NCBI GenBank assembly: GCA_024704765.1
Contig: JAKMXF010000314.1
Location: forward strand, 298,630 to 362,629
Source: Oopsacas minuta
Taxonomy: Eukaryota > Porifera > Hexactinellida > Lyssacinosida > Leucopsacidae
Reading direction: 5' to 3'
DNA: 64,000 bases
Shown here: piece after piece, positions 43,932-54,859 of the stretch
How the letters are laid out: the number at the start of each line of letters is the position of its first letter
How positions within the stretch are numbered: position 1 is the stretch's first letter
Notes under the pieces: model-generated
Databases searched by the model: none
Told to the model about the DNA's origin: nothing
What the model saw: only the letters and a program-made list of their open reading frames with translations
Translations under genes and position numbers: made by a program

Positions 43932-46346
43932 TACACCGCCGAAGCTTATATGATTATCATTACCGAGATTCCTAGAAGTACGCTTTATTCTCAGCTCTTC
44001 CCTAGGCACAACTGACATCAGAATACGATAATGTATGAGCTCCTCAATAATTTCATGAATGTCTTTGAGGTCTTTAGGATATTTGGATATCAAATGCTGA
44101 ACCTTCTCAACAACTTCTTCTTTTGGGGCGGTCGCGCATAAATTAATCAGAAAGCCAAACAATGAGGAGGTCTATAATTGGTAGAAATACATTGATCCTG
44201 AATGAATCAATTTTGCTGGTTGAATGTTGCCCTTGATGTCTACAGCTCCCTGGGAAGGATCTTTTCTTGCCTTTTGCGAAATATTATTTGTATCTAACAG
44301 AATCGCAGTGAAGCGTTCCTTCAATGACTTGAACTATCCAACCAATGAATTTAGGAGATATGATGTTTCACTAAGGTCTAATGAAGCATCTTGAAGGTAT
44401 TTGTTGACGCTGTTGATTCCACAATTCTGTAAGAAGTGGGGTATCCCAGATGGACAGTGTAGCAGACAGATTTTCAGCTTCATAACGAGTAGATGGCTTT
44501 TGTTGAAAGTCGTTTATAATTTCCTGCAATGCTCGTCCAGCTGATCATAACCTTCTTTCAAAGCACTTATCGCCTGAGCGTGCACTTACCATCGCGTATC
44601 AACGAGATTCTTTGGTACTAGTTTATCTCCAAAGTGATCGTCAATACTTTCCATCGGAGGGGCATGTTCAAGAACTTTCTTTTACATTCCATTATACTTG
44701 CCAGACATATTTGCAGTGTTATCGTAACACTGTCCCCTCATGCCTCCAAGATCAATTCCTAGTCTATGAAGTAACTCGAGTGTTACATTTGCAAGTGACT
44801 GCCCAGTGTGTGAGAAAATGGGAATGAAGGAAAGAAAGCGTTCGACAGGTTCATGTTGATGGGGGTGAATATAACGGATCACGACCACAAGCTGGTCTAC
44901 ATGACTGATATCTGGGCTCGAGTCAACACTGATGGAGTAATATTTTGCCTTTTCTACTTCAGCTACAATCGTTCAGTTATTTTCTCTGCGATCACAGCGA
45001 TGAACTCATCAGCAATTGTGGAAAATAACTATGATGCACTCCCGCGCCCTTTGTCCGCGTATTTGGCGATGTGACCAGCAATGAATGTATCGAACTTTGC
45101 AAGAAGCTTTAGGGTGTTAATATAGTTGCCTGAGTTAATACTATTAAATCTCTCATTGGTTCCTGGGAAAGCCAATCTGTTGGATCCAAGGAATTTTACT
45201 ACAGCAATTACTCTCTTTAGAACCTGTGACCAATAAACACGTTCAGGCTCTATAGAAATATTCAATTCACTATTAACGTGACCATGTTGACTTTTTCGTG
45301 TAATCAGATCGAGAGTACATCGGCGATGATAGAGAGAGTTTTCATGACATTTTACTCGGTCGAAGTGTCTCCAGTTATTGAAGCCTTGTATGAAGGAATT
45401 GTTGGATTCTTTCGATGTAGTCGACATAATAGTGCATTGGAAGCAGTATACATTACCCGACAACGGTGAGTAGCACAGCCATTCACGCTTGCCCAATTCG
45501 CCATTTGCACGTTCAACAATAAGCATTTTGTTCTGAAAATATCTGGACTCACCATCATTGTATACCCTCTTCGATGCTGGATAACTCGTTGAGCGGTTGT
45601 GCGCAGCAGCAGGGCCTAGTCGAATTAGCTGGTCTGTCATATCTGGAGCAGAATTTAGCGATTCACGCAAGTTGACGGATCTTTCAAATGTATAGACAAT
45701 TGAGATATTACGAGAGGAGATGAACTGTCTTCTCCAGAGAAAAATTAAGCTCCACATATACCTGCTACAATTGTCCAAGATCATTATTAGATTATGTTGG
45801 TTGTATAGTCGCATCCTGGGGCTGTGCTGCAGTTGTGTTGGTGCGGATGAAGTTGTCAAGCTTTGGCAGGTTTGATATATAACGCTCTATGGAAGCAGCA
45901 GCATCTCGTTTCTGCGCCCCACTTTTATGTTTGTAGCAAGACACCAAATCAAAAATATAGCAAAGACAACTTATTAAGGAAAGTATCAAAATATACAAAT
46001 AATTTATAATGGTCTCATATATAGTAGGAAATGGTGATTTGTTATGAATAAACACCTATAATATGTTTTCACAATTTCACCTTAGTTAATTCATAGAGTT
46101 CATTGTTGACAAATTGATCTCCAGCCTTAAAAATAAGGAATTGTTCTTATGAATTGGAGAATATAAAGAAAGACAATTCAATTATGAGCAATTAGCTAAT
46201 AATTAAAGTGGACAATGAAAGTAAACTAAAACATCTAAAAGATTACCTAAACCCGGCTCGGGTCTGCGATTAGGTAAATATTCACTGCTTTGGGCCCAGT
46301 GCGATCGCACATTCCGCATATGCGGTAATTCAGCCCTGCCTGGTTA

Positions 46347-47640
46347 CCACACACGCTGATACATAAAGAATAAACAATATTACGTTCTATGAGAAGATGT
46401 ACTAGTGTTCTATAAATAAACTAAGAGATACAGTAAATTCTTTGGATATCAAACATTTTTGGGTAGATTGTAGTAACTCAGATTCAAGAAGTTGGTTTGG
46501 CTATAAATTAGCAAGTAGTTTCTAGTGTTGCCATAGAAACGTAATTAAACAGTGCTTCAATATCGTTAAGACAATTCAAGGGAAATTCGAGTTAGTTCAA
46601 ATTGGCGTAAGATCGAATTATAGGATAGATTTTGCATTGGATATATCAGAGAATTTTTAAGGTAAAAAAATTTGTTCGACTTTCTGAAAGTTTGAATTAA
46701 CGCTTGTCGATTGTAACAACAAAACAACGAAAAGATCTTGTTTTCATGATAAATATGCAAGAAATATCAAGCAAAATAAATGACTGCGGAGGTTGATGCA
46801 GCAAATCATGTTTGTAGATTATTTAGAAGTACTATATCTGCATAACTAGACACAGCTAACCAAGCGGAGTCGAACAAATGGTCACACGATGTGGGTTCCG
46901 ACAAAATTTGAGAATGGAATGATGCTACGTTCCTGAGACATTCCTGTGTTGCAAAAGAAAAATTCCAAAGATGGCCAATTAATCCGTCAAATGCTGGAAA
47001 TTTGATTCTGAGTAATAATCTGGTGGTTAAAAGTACGAATGAAATTGAACAGGTTAACACATAGGGGATGAATCAACGAATTAGCAGACAGCGGCAAATT
47101 TACAAGTTTGAAGATATTGGAGTTCGCTCTAAGAACAGTCTATCAAACTTCGGGAAACAATTCAGCCATGAGTTGCATCAACTTTCTTCTATACGTATAC
47201 AATATATAGCTTGTTGATGCCCAATAATTTATACATAAAACATTCTTAGGATAGCTAGGTACTTGATTATCAACTTGACATTAATATGCTCAACTTTGGG
47301 TTTTCCAAATTTGCTTCGAAAACACTTGATACGTCTGAAAGTTTGAGGGAATCAACCGACTTACCACTGTATAGAATATCATGTACCCCCCATACAAAGA
47401 GTTACCTTTCAGGATTAAAAAGAAGATGTAGGCCATTTAGACCATCCAAATTAAAAAAAATTCTCAATGTTTAGAATAAAAATTTGGGCCTTTTAACGAG
47501 ATCTAAATGATATGATAAATCAAACAATTTATAACAAAGAAATATTGATAAACTGAGGAGAAAATATTGTTTATGAAAATTGGTAAAAACGTTAAGAAAT
47601 CAAGGGACCTTAGAGAGGCCGATCTATTAAATCGTGATTA
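46347..47640. other. Anonymous sequence with one short dispersed repeat
   Basis: CATAACTAGACACAGCTAAC (46838) and the following GCGGAGTCGAAC match 53209-53243. No gene supported. Confidence 0.35.
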
Positions 47641-47654
47641 AAAATAATTTAGAA

Positions 47655-47790
47655 TAGTGGGCAGTGGTGCGAGGTAGCACCGTCATTCTGAAGCAGCACG
47701 TCATGTAGTGCGTGTTTTAAGGTGGTCAGCACCAGTGTGGGTGGTACTCAGCGGTGCATCCAGTGCGCAACAACAACAACAATAAATAAG
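47655..47790 (+). repeat. GC-richer unit ending in (CAA)n, possible SINE
   Basis: A GC-rich block of about 110 bp stands out from its AT-rich surroundings and ends in GCAACAACAACAACAAT. Words such as GTGG and AGCAC recur inside. A GC-rich body with a short simple tail is SINE-like, but I cannot identify convincing A and B box promoter elements, nor a target duplication. Confidence 0.3.
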
Positions 47791-47996
47791 ATTGATAAAT
47801 TAGAAGTTTCATAAATATAAATTAACAAAATACGCCAACCTATATTAACTGAAAATTTCATAATCACTTGGTCCAAATAAAAATTCAACGTTATAATAAA
47901 AATATTATCAATAATAATGATTTAGTGGAGGTAATGATATGCACAGTCAATTAAAATAGCCTGACCTATAAGGGCTTAGTGCACATTAAAATAAAC

Positions 47997-50900
47997 TTAA
48001 GTTCTAGTCGAAGTTAGGGTATATGTACAGGTATACAAAAAAACGTTTGGAGTGTAACATGAGCATCTGGGCAAATTTCTTTCATCAGACCAGAATTGGT
48101 CAAGAAGTCTTTTGAAGGTAGACAATGTAGGAGCTGCACAACGTTGATAGGCAATTTGTTCCACTGGTTTACTGTTATTCTTGTAAAAATTTGATCTTAT
48201 TTTTGATTTAGGTGGTTTGTTGCACGGAGGCAGCAATACAAGGGAGTGTCCTCTAGGTCGATATTGGGATCTTAGAGAGGGTGGTAATGTAAAATTACGC
48301 GAAATAACACCATTTATGAGTTTCCATGTGAAAATTAAGCCAGCTCTTCTTCTATTTCCAAACAAATTAGGTCAAGAGTATGCATTCTAACTCTGTACAG
48401 AAGATGGGAAACCATTTTCCAGCCTTACAATATCCGATTTCAAAAAAGAAGAGCATATAATACTTGCATATTCAGGCTTTGGTCTTGTGAAGATCTTATA
48501 AAAGTTTTCAAAAATTCTGGTGTTATACGTTCTTTTAAATACGTCAATAAGTCTGTTTGCGCTAAACGCAATCTTTGCGATATGTTCAGAGAAAGACTAG
48601 ATAAATATGATTTCAACCAATTTAAAAGATTTCCCCTTATACAGTGGAAGCCGCTTAATCGGGACTCGGATAATCGGAATATCCGCTTAAATGGGACAAT
48701 GATTTGTGAACAGATTTTGACATAGCTAAATCACCGGATAATTGGGACCTCGAACGGTTAATCGGCATTTTTTATCCCGATTAACTGAATATGAATTTAT
48801 ATTCACTTAATTGGGATTTCATCCCAAATAAACGATTGTATAATTAATTCAGAATCATTGCAACTTGGTTTGTTTTGAAAACTGGGAATTAAAATATTCT
48901 ACAACCATAACAATACAACACCATACAATTGCAATGTATAACAAAGATTATTAACTCTGATCTCTCCCTATATAATCAGGATTTAATAGTAGAGTAATAA
49001 GATATTTCTGGTTCTGATTTGAGACCATGGAAACTAGTTTTGAAAACTTGAATATTATATAATTGGTTAATCGGACAAAGCATTGACTCCCGAGATCTAC
49101 CGATTAAGCGACTTCCACTGTACCACAAATCTATTCCAACTTGCCTATTAGTATTATTTGTTGAACTATGTCAAAAGCTTTCGCGAAGTCAATAAAGACA
49201 ACGTCTAATGGCAACCCCTTGTCAATTGCAAGCGTCCATTCCTCAATTACTTCGAGCAAACTGGTTACACATGATTTTTTAGGCAAGAACCCATGCTGGT
49301 TTTCTTGAATTATGATATTGCTAAGTAGGTGATTTAGGATAGTAGGTTTGATGATAATCTCAAATATTTTGACCACAACGGATGTTAGGGAAATAGGTCA
49401 ATAATTCTCGGCAAGAACACGCGAAGTTTTTTATGTATGGGTACAATATCCGCCAATTTCCAATCATTTGGTGAGATTCCCGATTGACTGCTCTTGGAAA
49501 AGATAAGGTATAAAGGAAAGCCAAAAAACTAGAGTACATTTGTAATAACATGGGATGAATACAACAGGACCAAGAGGTTTTGATACCAATAATAATTCCA
49601 ACTTATGCCATACCATTTCTTCAATTAGTTCCAAATCAGATACGCGGTTTACGATATGTAATAGAGGAGCTTAGAAAGTTCTATCTCTATTGGAGAGTTG
49701 AAAACGGAGGAGAAATGCTTGGAAAACATATTAGCTGATTGTGATTCACTAGTTAATTCGCCAAATGAATCAAATAGAGAAATATCGTGATTTGAATCTA
49801 TCATCTGCTGCTTAGCGTAGAGAAAGAACTTCTTGATATTTAGAGGTGTGTTGAGATTTTGAGATAATTTCTTCTCAGAATTACGCCTCAAATTAAGCGA
49901 TAATTTGGTAACTCTATCTCTCGCCCTGGTGAAAGAATAGTAAGATCCTTGCGTAGGGGTATTAACATAATCCATCCAAAGTTTAAGCCTACTTCTCCCA
50001 GCTGATTTAAAAGATGAACTATTTAAATATTGGAAACCTTTCCTAATTCTGATCTTCTTTCTGGAACACACGAGAGCATAGATTCATACAAACATACAAA
50101 ATCCTCCCAAAGATCAGTAACAGATTTGTTAGAATTTTTGTTAAAATTTGTGCTCCATTTTTCCGAAATACCATCAACAAGTTCACCATATATTTTGTGA
50201 TATTTGATATAGTAAATTGTACTCCCTCCTATAATAACTTAAATCATAATCAAGGAGTAAAATACCGTGGTCGTTTCCTTTCAAAGGAGGCCTAACTGTA
50301 AGACCAGAAACAGACGCTTCCTCATTAGTAAAATAAGATCTAAGAAACTGCTTGATCGTGAACTATGTCTTGTTGCTTCTGTCACATGATGGTATAAAAT
50401 AAGTCCTCTATTACATCTAGAAATTCATAGGCCTCTGAGGTAGAGTGATGGTGCATGACATTATGTGAAAATCAATCGATTCCTCCCAGATAGAAATCGC
50501 CCAATAAAATTAGCTTCTTATCTAACAATGATCTCATAATATCAAACACAATAAAGGTTTCATGCAGGCATAGGTTCGGGCGGACGATAAAAAACTGCAA
50601 CAAATAAAACCGTGTATTCAGTTTAAGAATTAGTGCATCAAATCCGTACACAGAATTTGATACAATTTGTTGCGTTTTGCTAAGCATACTGTTGTCAGTA
50701 TAGATAGCTACTCCACCTCCCTTTCTAGACTGTCTTGAACTAAAAAATCCTTCATATCCCTTTATCTGTAATTCAGTATTGGGTCCAAACCATGTTTCAG
50801 TAACTGCTACGATCTACGATATTTGCCTCTCCAGAGCTAAAGTTTGTTCAAATTCTGACACTGTATTACATAGAAAACGGCGATTAGTATATAAAACATT

Positions 50901-51017
50901 CAAAGATTCACATTTAACTGAGACTTCAGAACCATTTAAACAACCAGTATAATCAGAACTTTCCGAGGTAATCATAAGAAGTGATTTAGTAGTAGGCAAT
51001 AATAACACCTTATCCAA
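47997..51017 (-). pseudogene. Non-LTR retrotransposon (CR1/Jockey-like LINE), broken
   Basis: On the minus strand from 51017 come an apurinic-type endonuclease (LNVLYTNRRFLCNT; then IVAVTETWFGPNTELQIKGY; GGGVAIYTDNS; LILLGDFYLGGID) and a linker (49649-50071, with FSSVFNSPIE). The reverse transcriptase follows (49131-49500: QHGFLPKKSCVTSLLE, then DVVFIDFAKAFDIVQQ, including the palm Asp). The frame is cut at 49121 by a MITE and resumes at 48641 with NLLNWLKSYLSS. It then jumps across a deletion that removes the catalytic YxDD region to the C-terminal part (RPKPEYAS, GNRRRAGLIFTWKLINGV, TFKRLLDQFW). Stops and frame changes throughout. The 3' tail was not located. Confidence 0.9.
48642..49120. 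mobile_element. 479-bp MITE nested in the LINE
   Basis: TA on both sides (48640-48641, 49121-49122). TIR CAGTGGAAGCCGCTTAATCG is mirrored by the inverse of CAGTGGAAGTCGCTTAATCG at 49120. Inner words such as GGATAATCGG, ACCGGATAATTGGGAC and TTAATCGG repeat. There is no coding capacity. LINE reverse-transcriptase sequence continues on each side, so the MITE inserted after the LINE. Confidence 0.9.
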
Positions 51018-51129
51018 GTTCTAATATGTTTTAGAAGAGAAAAAGCTGGCTCAGCACCAGTACTAGATACTGGATGAGTAACTACAATTGTGAGTAACCA
51101 AGATATGTGATGAGAACAACACGTCGTAT

Positions 51130-52745
51130 AATAGAAATCCATATATTAGATTAATACACTTTTGTATAGATGATTGGTGAATCAGCGAAATCAACTCTAG
51201 CCTTTCTTCGTCGACTTTCAACAGCCCCAGGAACTTCTGCTAGCTTGCTTGCTGTCATTGCCTGTCCTCAGACCATTTGTCATTTTGAGTGTACATGTTT
51301 CAGCTTCTGTATCCCGCTCTTCCAGCTTAACTCTGATTCCCTCTACTGTGTCTACTGCAGATACGATGTCGAAATTTACATCTTACAATGTCTCACCCAG
51401 CATTTTAGTTAGACCAAGAACTGCTTGTAAAATGCATAAATCAATCACGAAACTCGTATCCAACTGCGCCAATAATCCACGTGCAGTAGCTGTGCGCGAT
51501 AAATTTTTGATATAGTTTGGATTGCTAGAAGGGTACGAAGTACTGCGTTAAACGATTCGTATCTTGAGCTCTAGCGAGTCACTGGATGTCTCTTTAGCGA
51601 GATTGGAGGCAGTTCATCGATTATCTGGTCTTCGATCAACTGTATCTGTTCACGCTCAAATTCAATATGCACAATTGAAGCGGACAGAAATGTATACAAC
51701 ATAGAAAGTAATCCTAGAATCTCACTAAATTCACCAGCACCACGCATTGCATTAACGAGCGCGAGGTTCAGTCTGTGAGAAAAACAATGTGTGTATATGG
51801 CCTCAGGATTCATATATTTAATGCGGTCCTGAACACCAGATACTGACCCTGACATAACATGAGCTCCATCATAACACTGAAACATCATCATAGAAATTTG
51901 AACTAAATTTGTATTTAAGACAGTTAAAATGTGGTTCGAGATGCTCTTTACATCTAGTCCATCTATTGAAGACATCTCTAATAGAACTTCGGTTGGTTCA
52001 CAAGTGTTCAGATCAACGAAACGAAGTATACAAGCCAAACGCTCAACTTTAGTAATGTCTTTCGTTTAATCGCATATAAGGGCATAACGTCTACTCCTTT
52101 CTAGATCATGCACGATTTCCTCCCGAATTGGCTTAGCCATAATCCCAAGGAGTTCATTTTGGAAATCTGGACTTGTATATTTAGCACTTTTTCCTAATGC
52201 AGATTCCTGTTCACTATCTCATCATGTTCTAAAAGTAGGGTTAAAGTTTCCAGAAAATTACCTCGATTAAGTGAGTCTTCACCTTCTCTGTGGCCACGAA
52301 TAGGTAAAGCTTGAAGCGCAACAATTCTAATTACTTCACATACAGTTTTGATGTAATATCGGTTCTTTACTTGAAATTTATCTCCCCTGTCACAGTCTCA
52401 CTGCAATGCTCTTATCCCTCACAGCTAAAATTTTATGGTACTCAATCCACGTTCTACGATAGGTAAGATAGTTTGTGATCAGGCCTGATACCATGATCAC
52501 TTATTCCTTTGGGTTTATTCCAATTGCTGAATCCATTCATATATAGGCTGGAGGAATTCCCGAATGACCAAAATGTCTACGGCAGAAACAGAAGATAGCA
52601 TCCTTTTCTATGGAATACTTGAGCTGATCATATAATTTGGTACGAAGCAATTGCATTGAATCTTTTTAGATGGTCTCTAACTTCCTGTAATGGAAATCGA
52701 CTTAAAATAGGACGGGGGATAATAGATCCCCCCTGGTTTGTGAAA
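51130..52745 (-). pseudogene. Second hAT transposase (TTF finger / DUF4371 type), broken
   Basis: Near 52720-52560 one reads SRFPLQEVRDHLKRF and a finger-like IFCFCCRHFGHSG. Next come EVIRIVALQALPIRGHREGE (52270-52350), FQNELLGIMAKPIREEIVHD, then ALICD followed by a stop and TKDITKVE. The main open part (51571-52038) has MMMFQCYDGAHVMSGSVSGV, with a catalytic Asp, and IYTHCFSHRLNLALVNAMRG. The end region (51180-51530) has ARGLLAQLDTSFVIDLCILQ and GLTKMLGETL. It differs from the hAT at 42-46 kb, so it is another family. The C-terminal dimerisation domain and TIRs were not found. Confidence 0.85.
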
Positions 52746-52908
52746 TATTTGGAGCTGGAGCTTAGGTACTAAAAGTAGGAACCAGAATGAGAGAACCAGC
52801 TTCTTTTACCTCTTCTCTGACTCGGTTTTGTGTATGCATTGATAGAAATTGTTCCCTTATGCTTTACAGTTACACGTACTAAATATTTTATAAGTTAATT
52901 ATACAGCG

Positions 52909-52958
52909 ATGATCGGTAGATTCAATTTTCAGCCCTATACGACCTTCCTACCGATCAT
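52909..52958. repeat. 11-bp-arm inverted repeat
   Basis: ATGATCGGTAG (52909-52919) and CTACCGATCAT (52948-52958) are perfect inverses around a 28-bp loop. The loop contains CAGCCCTATA, which could be a worn hAT end belonging to the element at 51130-52745. Confidence 0.55.
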
Positions 52959-53291
52959 TGGCATAAAGTGTCGATGTGATTATAAGTCAATAATGGATTC
53001 TGTGAAGACAGATCATTGGTGATACCGATGAATGTTGTATCAGTATTTAAAGAATATAAAAAATAGAAACAATAAATATTCTCTTGTGCGAATAATATAT
53101 ATGTGACTCGCAAATCGTGAACTTGAGGGTGCACAATTAAATTAGACACATATCCGCGGACCATCATAATTGTATTCTGGTTACGCCACTAATTTAGAGT
53201 GTAAATATGTGCATAACTAGATTAAGCTAGCCTAGCGGCGTCGAACGAGGGTTCAAATTTGTCACATTGAAGGGTACCTGTGATTCAAATT

Positions 53292-53570
53292 TCAAACTTC
53301 TAGATTGTATATTGGCTGGGCAGTGGTAAATAATGTGAAAATATTTGAAAATACAAAAGGTGATAATAACGTCAAAATTTCGTCATAGGGATGAATTTTC
53401 GTGCAAGATTCAACTGGCCCGAACGAAGCCAAAAATACCCCTATATGCCAAAAATCATCCCTGGGATTCTCCAGTTTCTTCAATCAATTACGAACATAAA
53501 AAATTATATATATACATACATACACACAGACATTTATTGCGTTTTAATAGTATAGATTTAGATCAATAAA
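53292..53570. repeat. Dispersed repeat A, copy 2
   Basis: Direct diverged copy of 1558-1880, with an ATACATACACACAGACA microsatellite at the position of the TA run in copy 1. The 80 bp before it (53206-53275) include the short CATAACTAGA dispersed repeat. Confidence 0.7.
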
Positions 53571-53574
53571 TTTG

Positions 53575-54640
53575 AAACAAATCAAATTGAATAAATAAAT
53601 CGGATAACTGCAATATCTACGAAATATAGTTTTTGTTGGCCCCAGTAGTGCCCTCGCGCGCACTTGGAAAATAGTATATATTCAGGCTAATATACATAGC
53701 AATAATATTACCAACTAAGACATTACGGACAAGAGGGGAAACTATATATATATATATTTCAGGTATATTTGTTGTTTTTGGGACTTTATTTCAAACAGAG
53801 TAAAGGCCAAAATTGTTCAATATGAACTAATAATACAGTAGGTCCTCCACAAAAGGATACACAATACTTGGTTAAGAGATACACACGTTCCAAGTATAGA
53901 GTATATATACTTAACAATCTGATCAAATTGTATTTACAGATATATATATATGTCCAACAGTTAAAATATCAATGGGATTTTGGTAGAAATTTGATGACAA
54001 TTCCCGTCGCAACCACATAATTCGGGGAGTAAATCAACTAATTCCCATTGCCATTTTGAATGGGAATTGAGTTTGAAACACAAATCCCAATACCATTCAG
54101 GAAATTAAGCCATAACTGGACCATGGTCCATGGTCTCCCACCATGAAACAAACTCAGTATACGAAAAATAGCAATTCCCGCCTGGGTGGATGAGGTAACA
54201 ACCAGTGCCGTAATTACTTTGTCTGGGCCCCGCATAATCAGGTAGGAGGCCATCTTTTCTCTTTAGCTAACTTCCGCTTCTCAAAACCGGAAGGATATTT
54301 TCTCTTCATATGTTAGCTGAAGAGAAAATATCCTTCATGGTTGAAATTGGTTAGCAAAAAAGACCAAATTAAAAATTAGGTATCAAAACAAAAAATCAAA
54401 TATGCATGCGGAAAGTACAATTGTTATAATTAGGATATTTTAGAATGGATCATTTCGAATTATCAGTCAAAGGGTGGCCCAATTGGGGCCCCCCGGCGAT
54501 GGCGGTGTCGCGGGGGTAGGTAGTTACAGCCATGGTAGCAGCGTTTCAACAGAAGGTGCAGTGTATCGTAGACGATTAATGAAATTATTGCTATTGGATA
54601 CAACATATTTGGTAAACAGAATATAACATACATATAGTTA
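53575..54640. other. Anonymous sequence with TA microsatellites
   Basis: Short TA runs occur at 53743-53757 and 53938-53951. A GC-rich patch near 54488-54525 (GGGGCCCCCCGGCGATGGCG) stands out. No gene is supported. Confidence 0.4.
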
Positions 54641-54645
54641 GTTAC

Positions 54646-54855
54646 CTCCTAGTATTTCGAGGAATGTTTGGAGAAAAATCCTTGTATGTAGCTGGCAAAT
54701 ATTTCCGTTCAACTTCGTCAACACCAACAGAATTCTTCAAACCATGTAAAATTAATGAGTTACTTCTCTTTTCTTTGTGATCAGATAAAAGTAACTGACG
54801 GAAATGTACATTTTGAGTTTCAAGAGAGCTTTGTTGTGAGATAAGAATATCATAC
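54646..54855 (-). CDS. Internal exon with zipper-like helix (host gene candidate)
   Basis: Acceptor GCTCTAG precedes 54855 and donor AGGAG then GTAACT follows 54646. The 69 codons between are fully open: YDILISQQSSLETQNVHFRQ begins an amphipathic, Leu/Gln-rich helix like the end of a leucine zipper. A Lys/Arg-rich and polar region (SDHKEKRSN) and KYLPATYKDFSPNIPRNTRR follow. The exon ends with two bases of a codon, which fits the acceptor of the exon at 20606-21098. Together they would make a zipper helix followed by a nuclear, Ser/Pro/acidic tail, as in bZIP transcription factors. That identity is a guess. No basic region was found in the window. Confidence 0.5.
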
Positions 54856-54859
54856 CTAG

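Larger units (their letters stand above)
42296..45990 (-). pseudogene. hAT transposase (TTF zinc finger / DUF4371 type), broken and interrupted
   Basis: The start is near 45990 with SGAQKRDAAASIERYI. The 276-codon segment 45029-45859 has a TTF-type zinc finger (WLCYSPLSGNVYCFQC), a NNWRHF motif and the start of the catalytic region (FDTFIAGHIAKYADKGRG). The next segments give VVIRYI, PVERFLSFI, HTGQSLA and RGQCYDNTANMSGKYNG with a catalytic Asp. After more stops and frame changes comes the 43.9-44.2-kb part (RTSRNLGNDNHIS). It is cut at 43932 by the DD41D insertion and resumes at 42561 with QVTIALRICLTIMCAVATDE, then RCFNYVKRIKNVLRT, the hAT dimerisation domain. The same reading order across the insertion proves the nesting. 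Many lesions. Confidence 0.9.
42168..46338 (-). mobile_element. Complete hAT transposon, split by a nested DD41D element
   Basis: CCTGGTTA is present exactly at 42160-42167 and 46339-46346, the 8-bp target duplication typical of hAT elements. Just inside, the left end CAGGTCCGGATTAAGCATAT and the inverse of the right end (CAGGGCTGAATTACCGCATA) form short imperfect TIRs like those of TTF-finger hAT families. The transposase is on the minus strand. A 1368-bp DD41D element (42564-43931) is inserted into its C-terminal coding part. Without it the hAT would be about 2.8 kb. Confidence 0.93.

Noticed and set aside
53206-53275. tRNA gene
   Set aside because: A-box and B-box-like words are present but spaced too closely, and no cloverleaf can be drawn.
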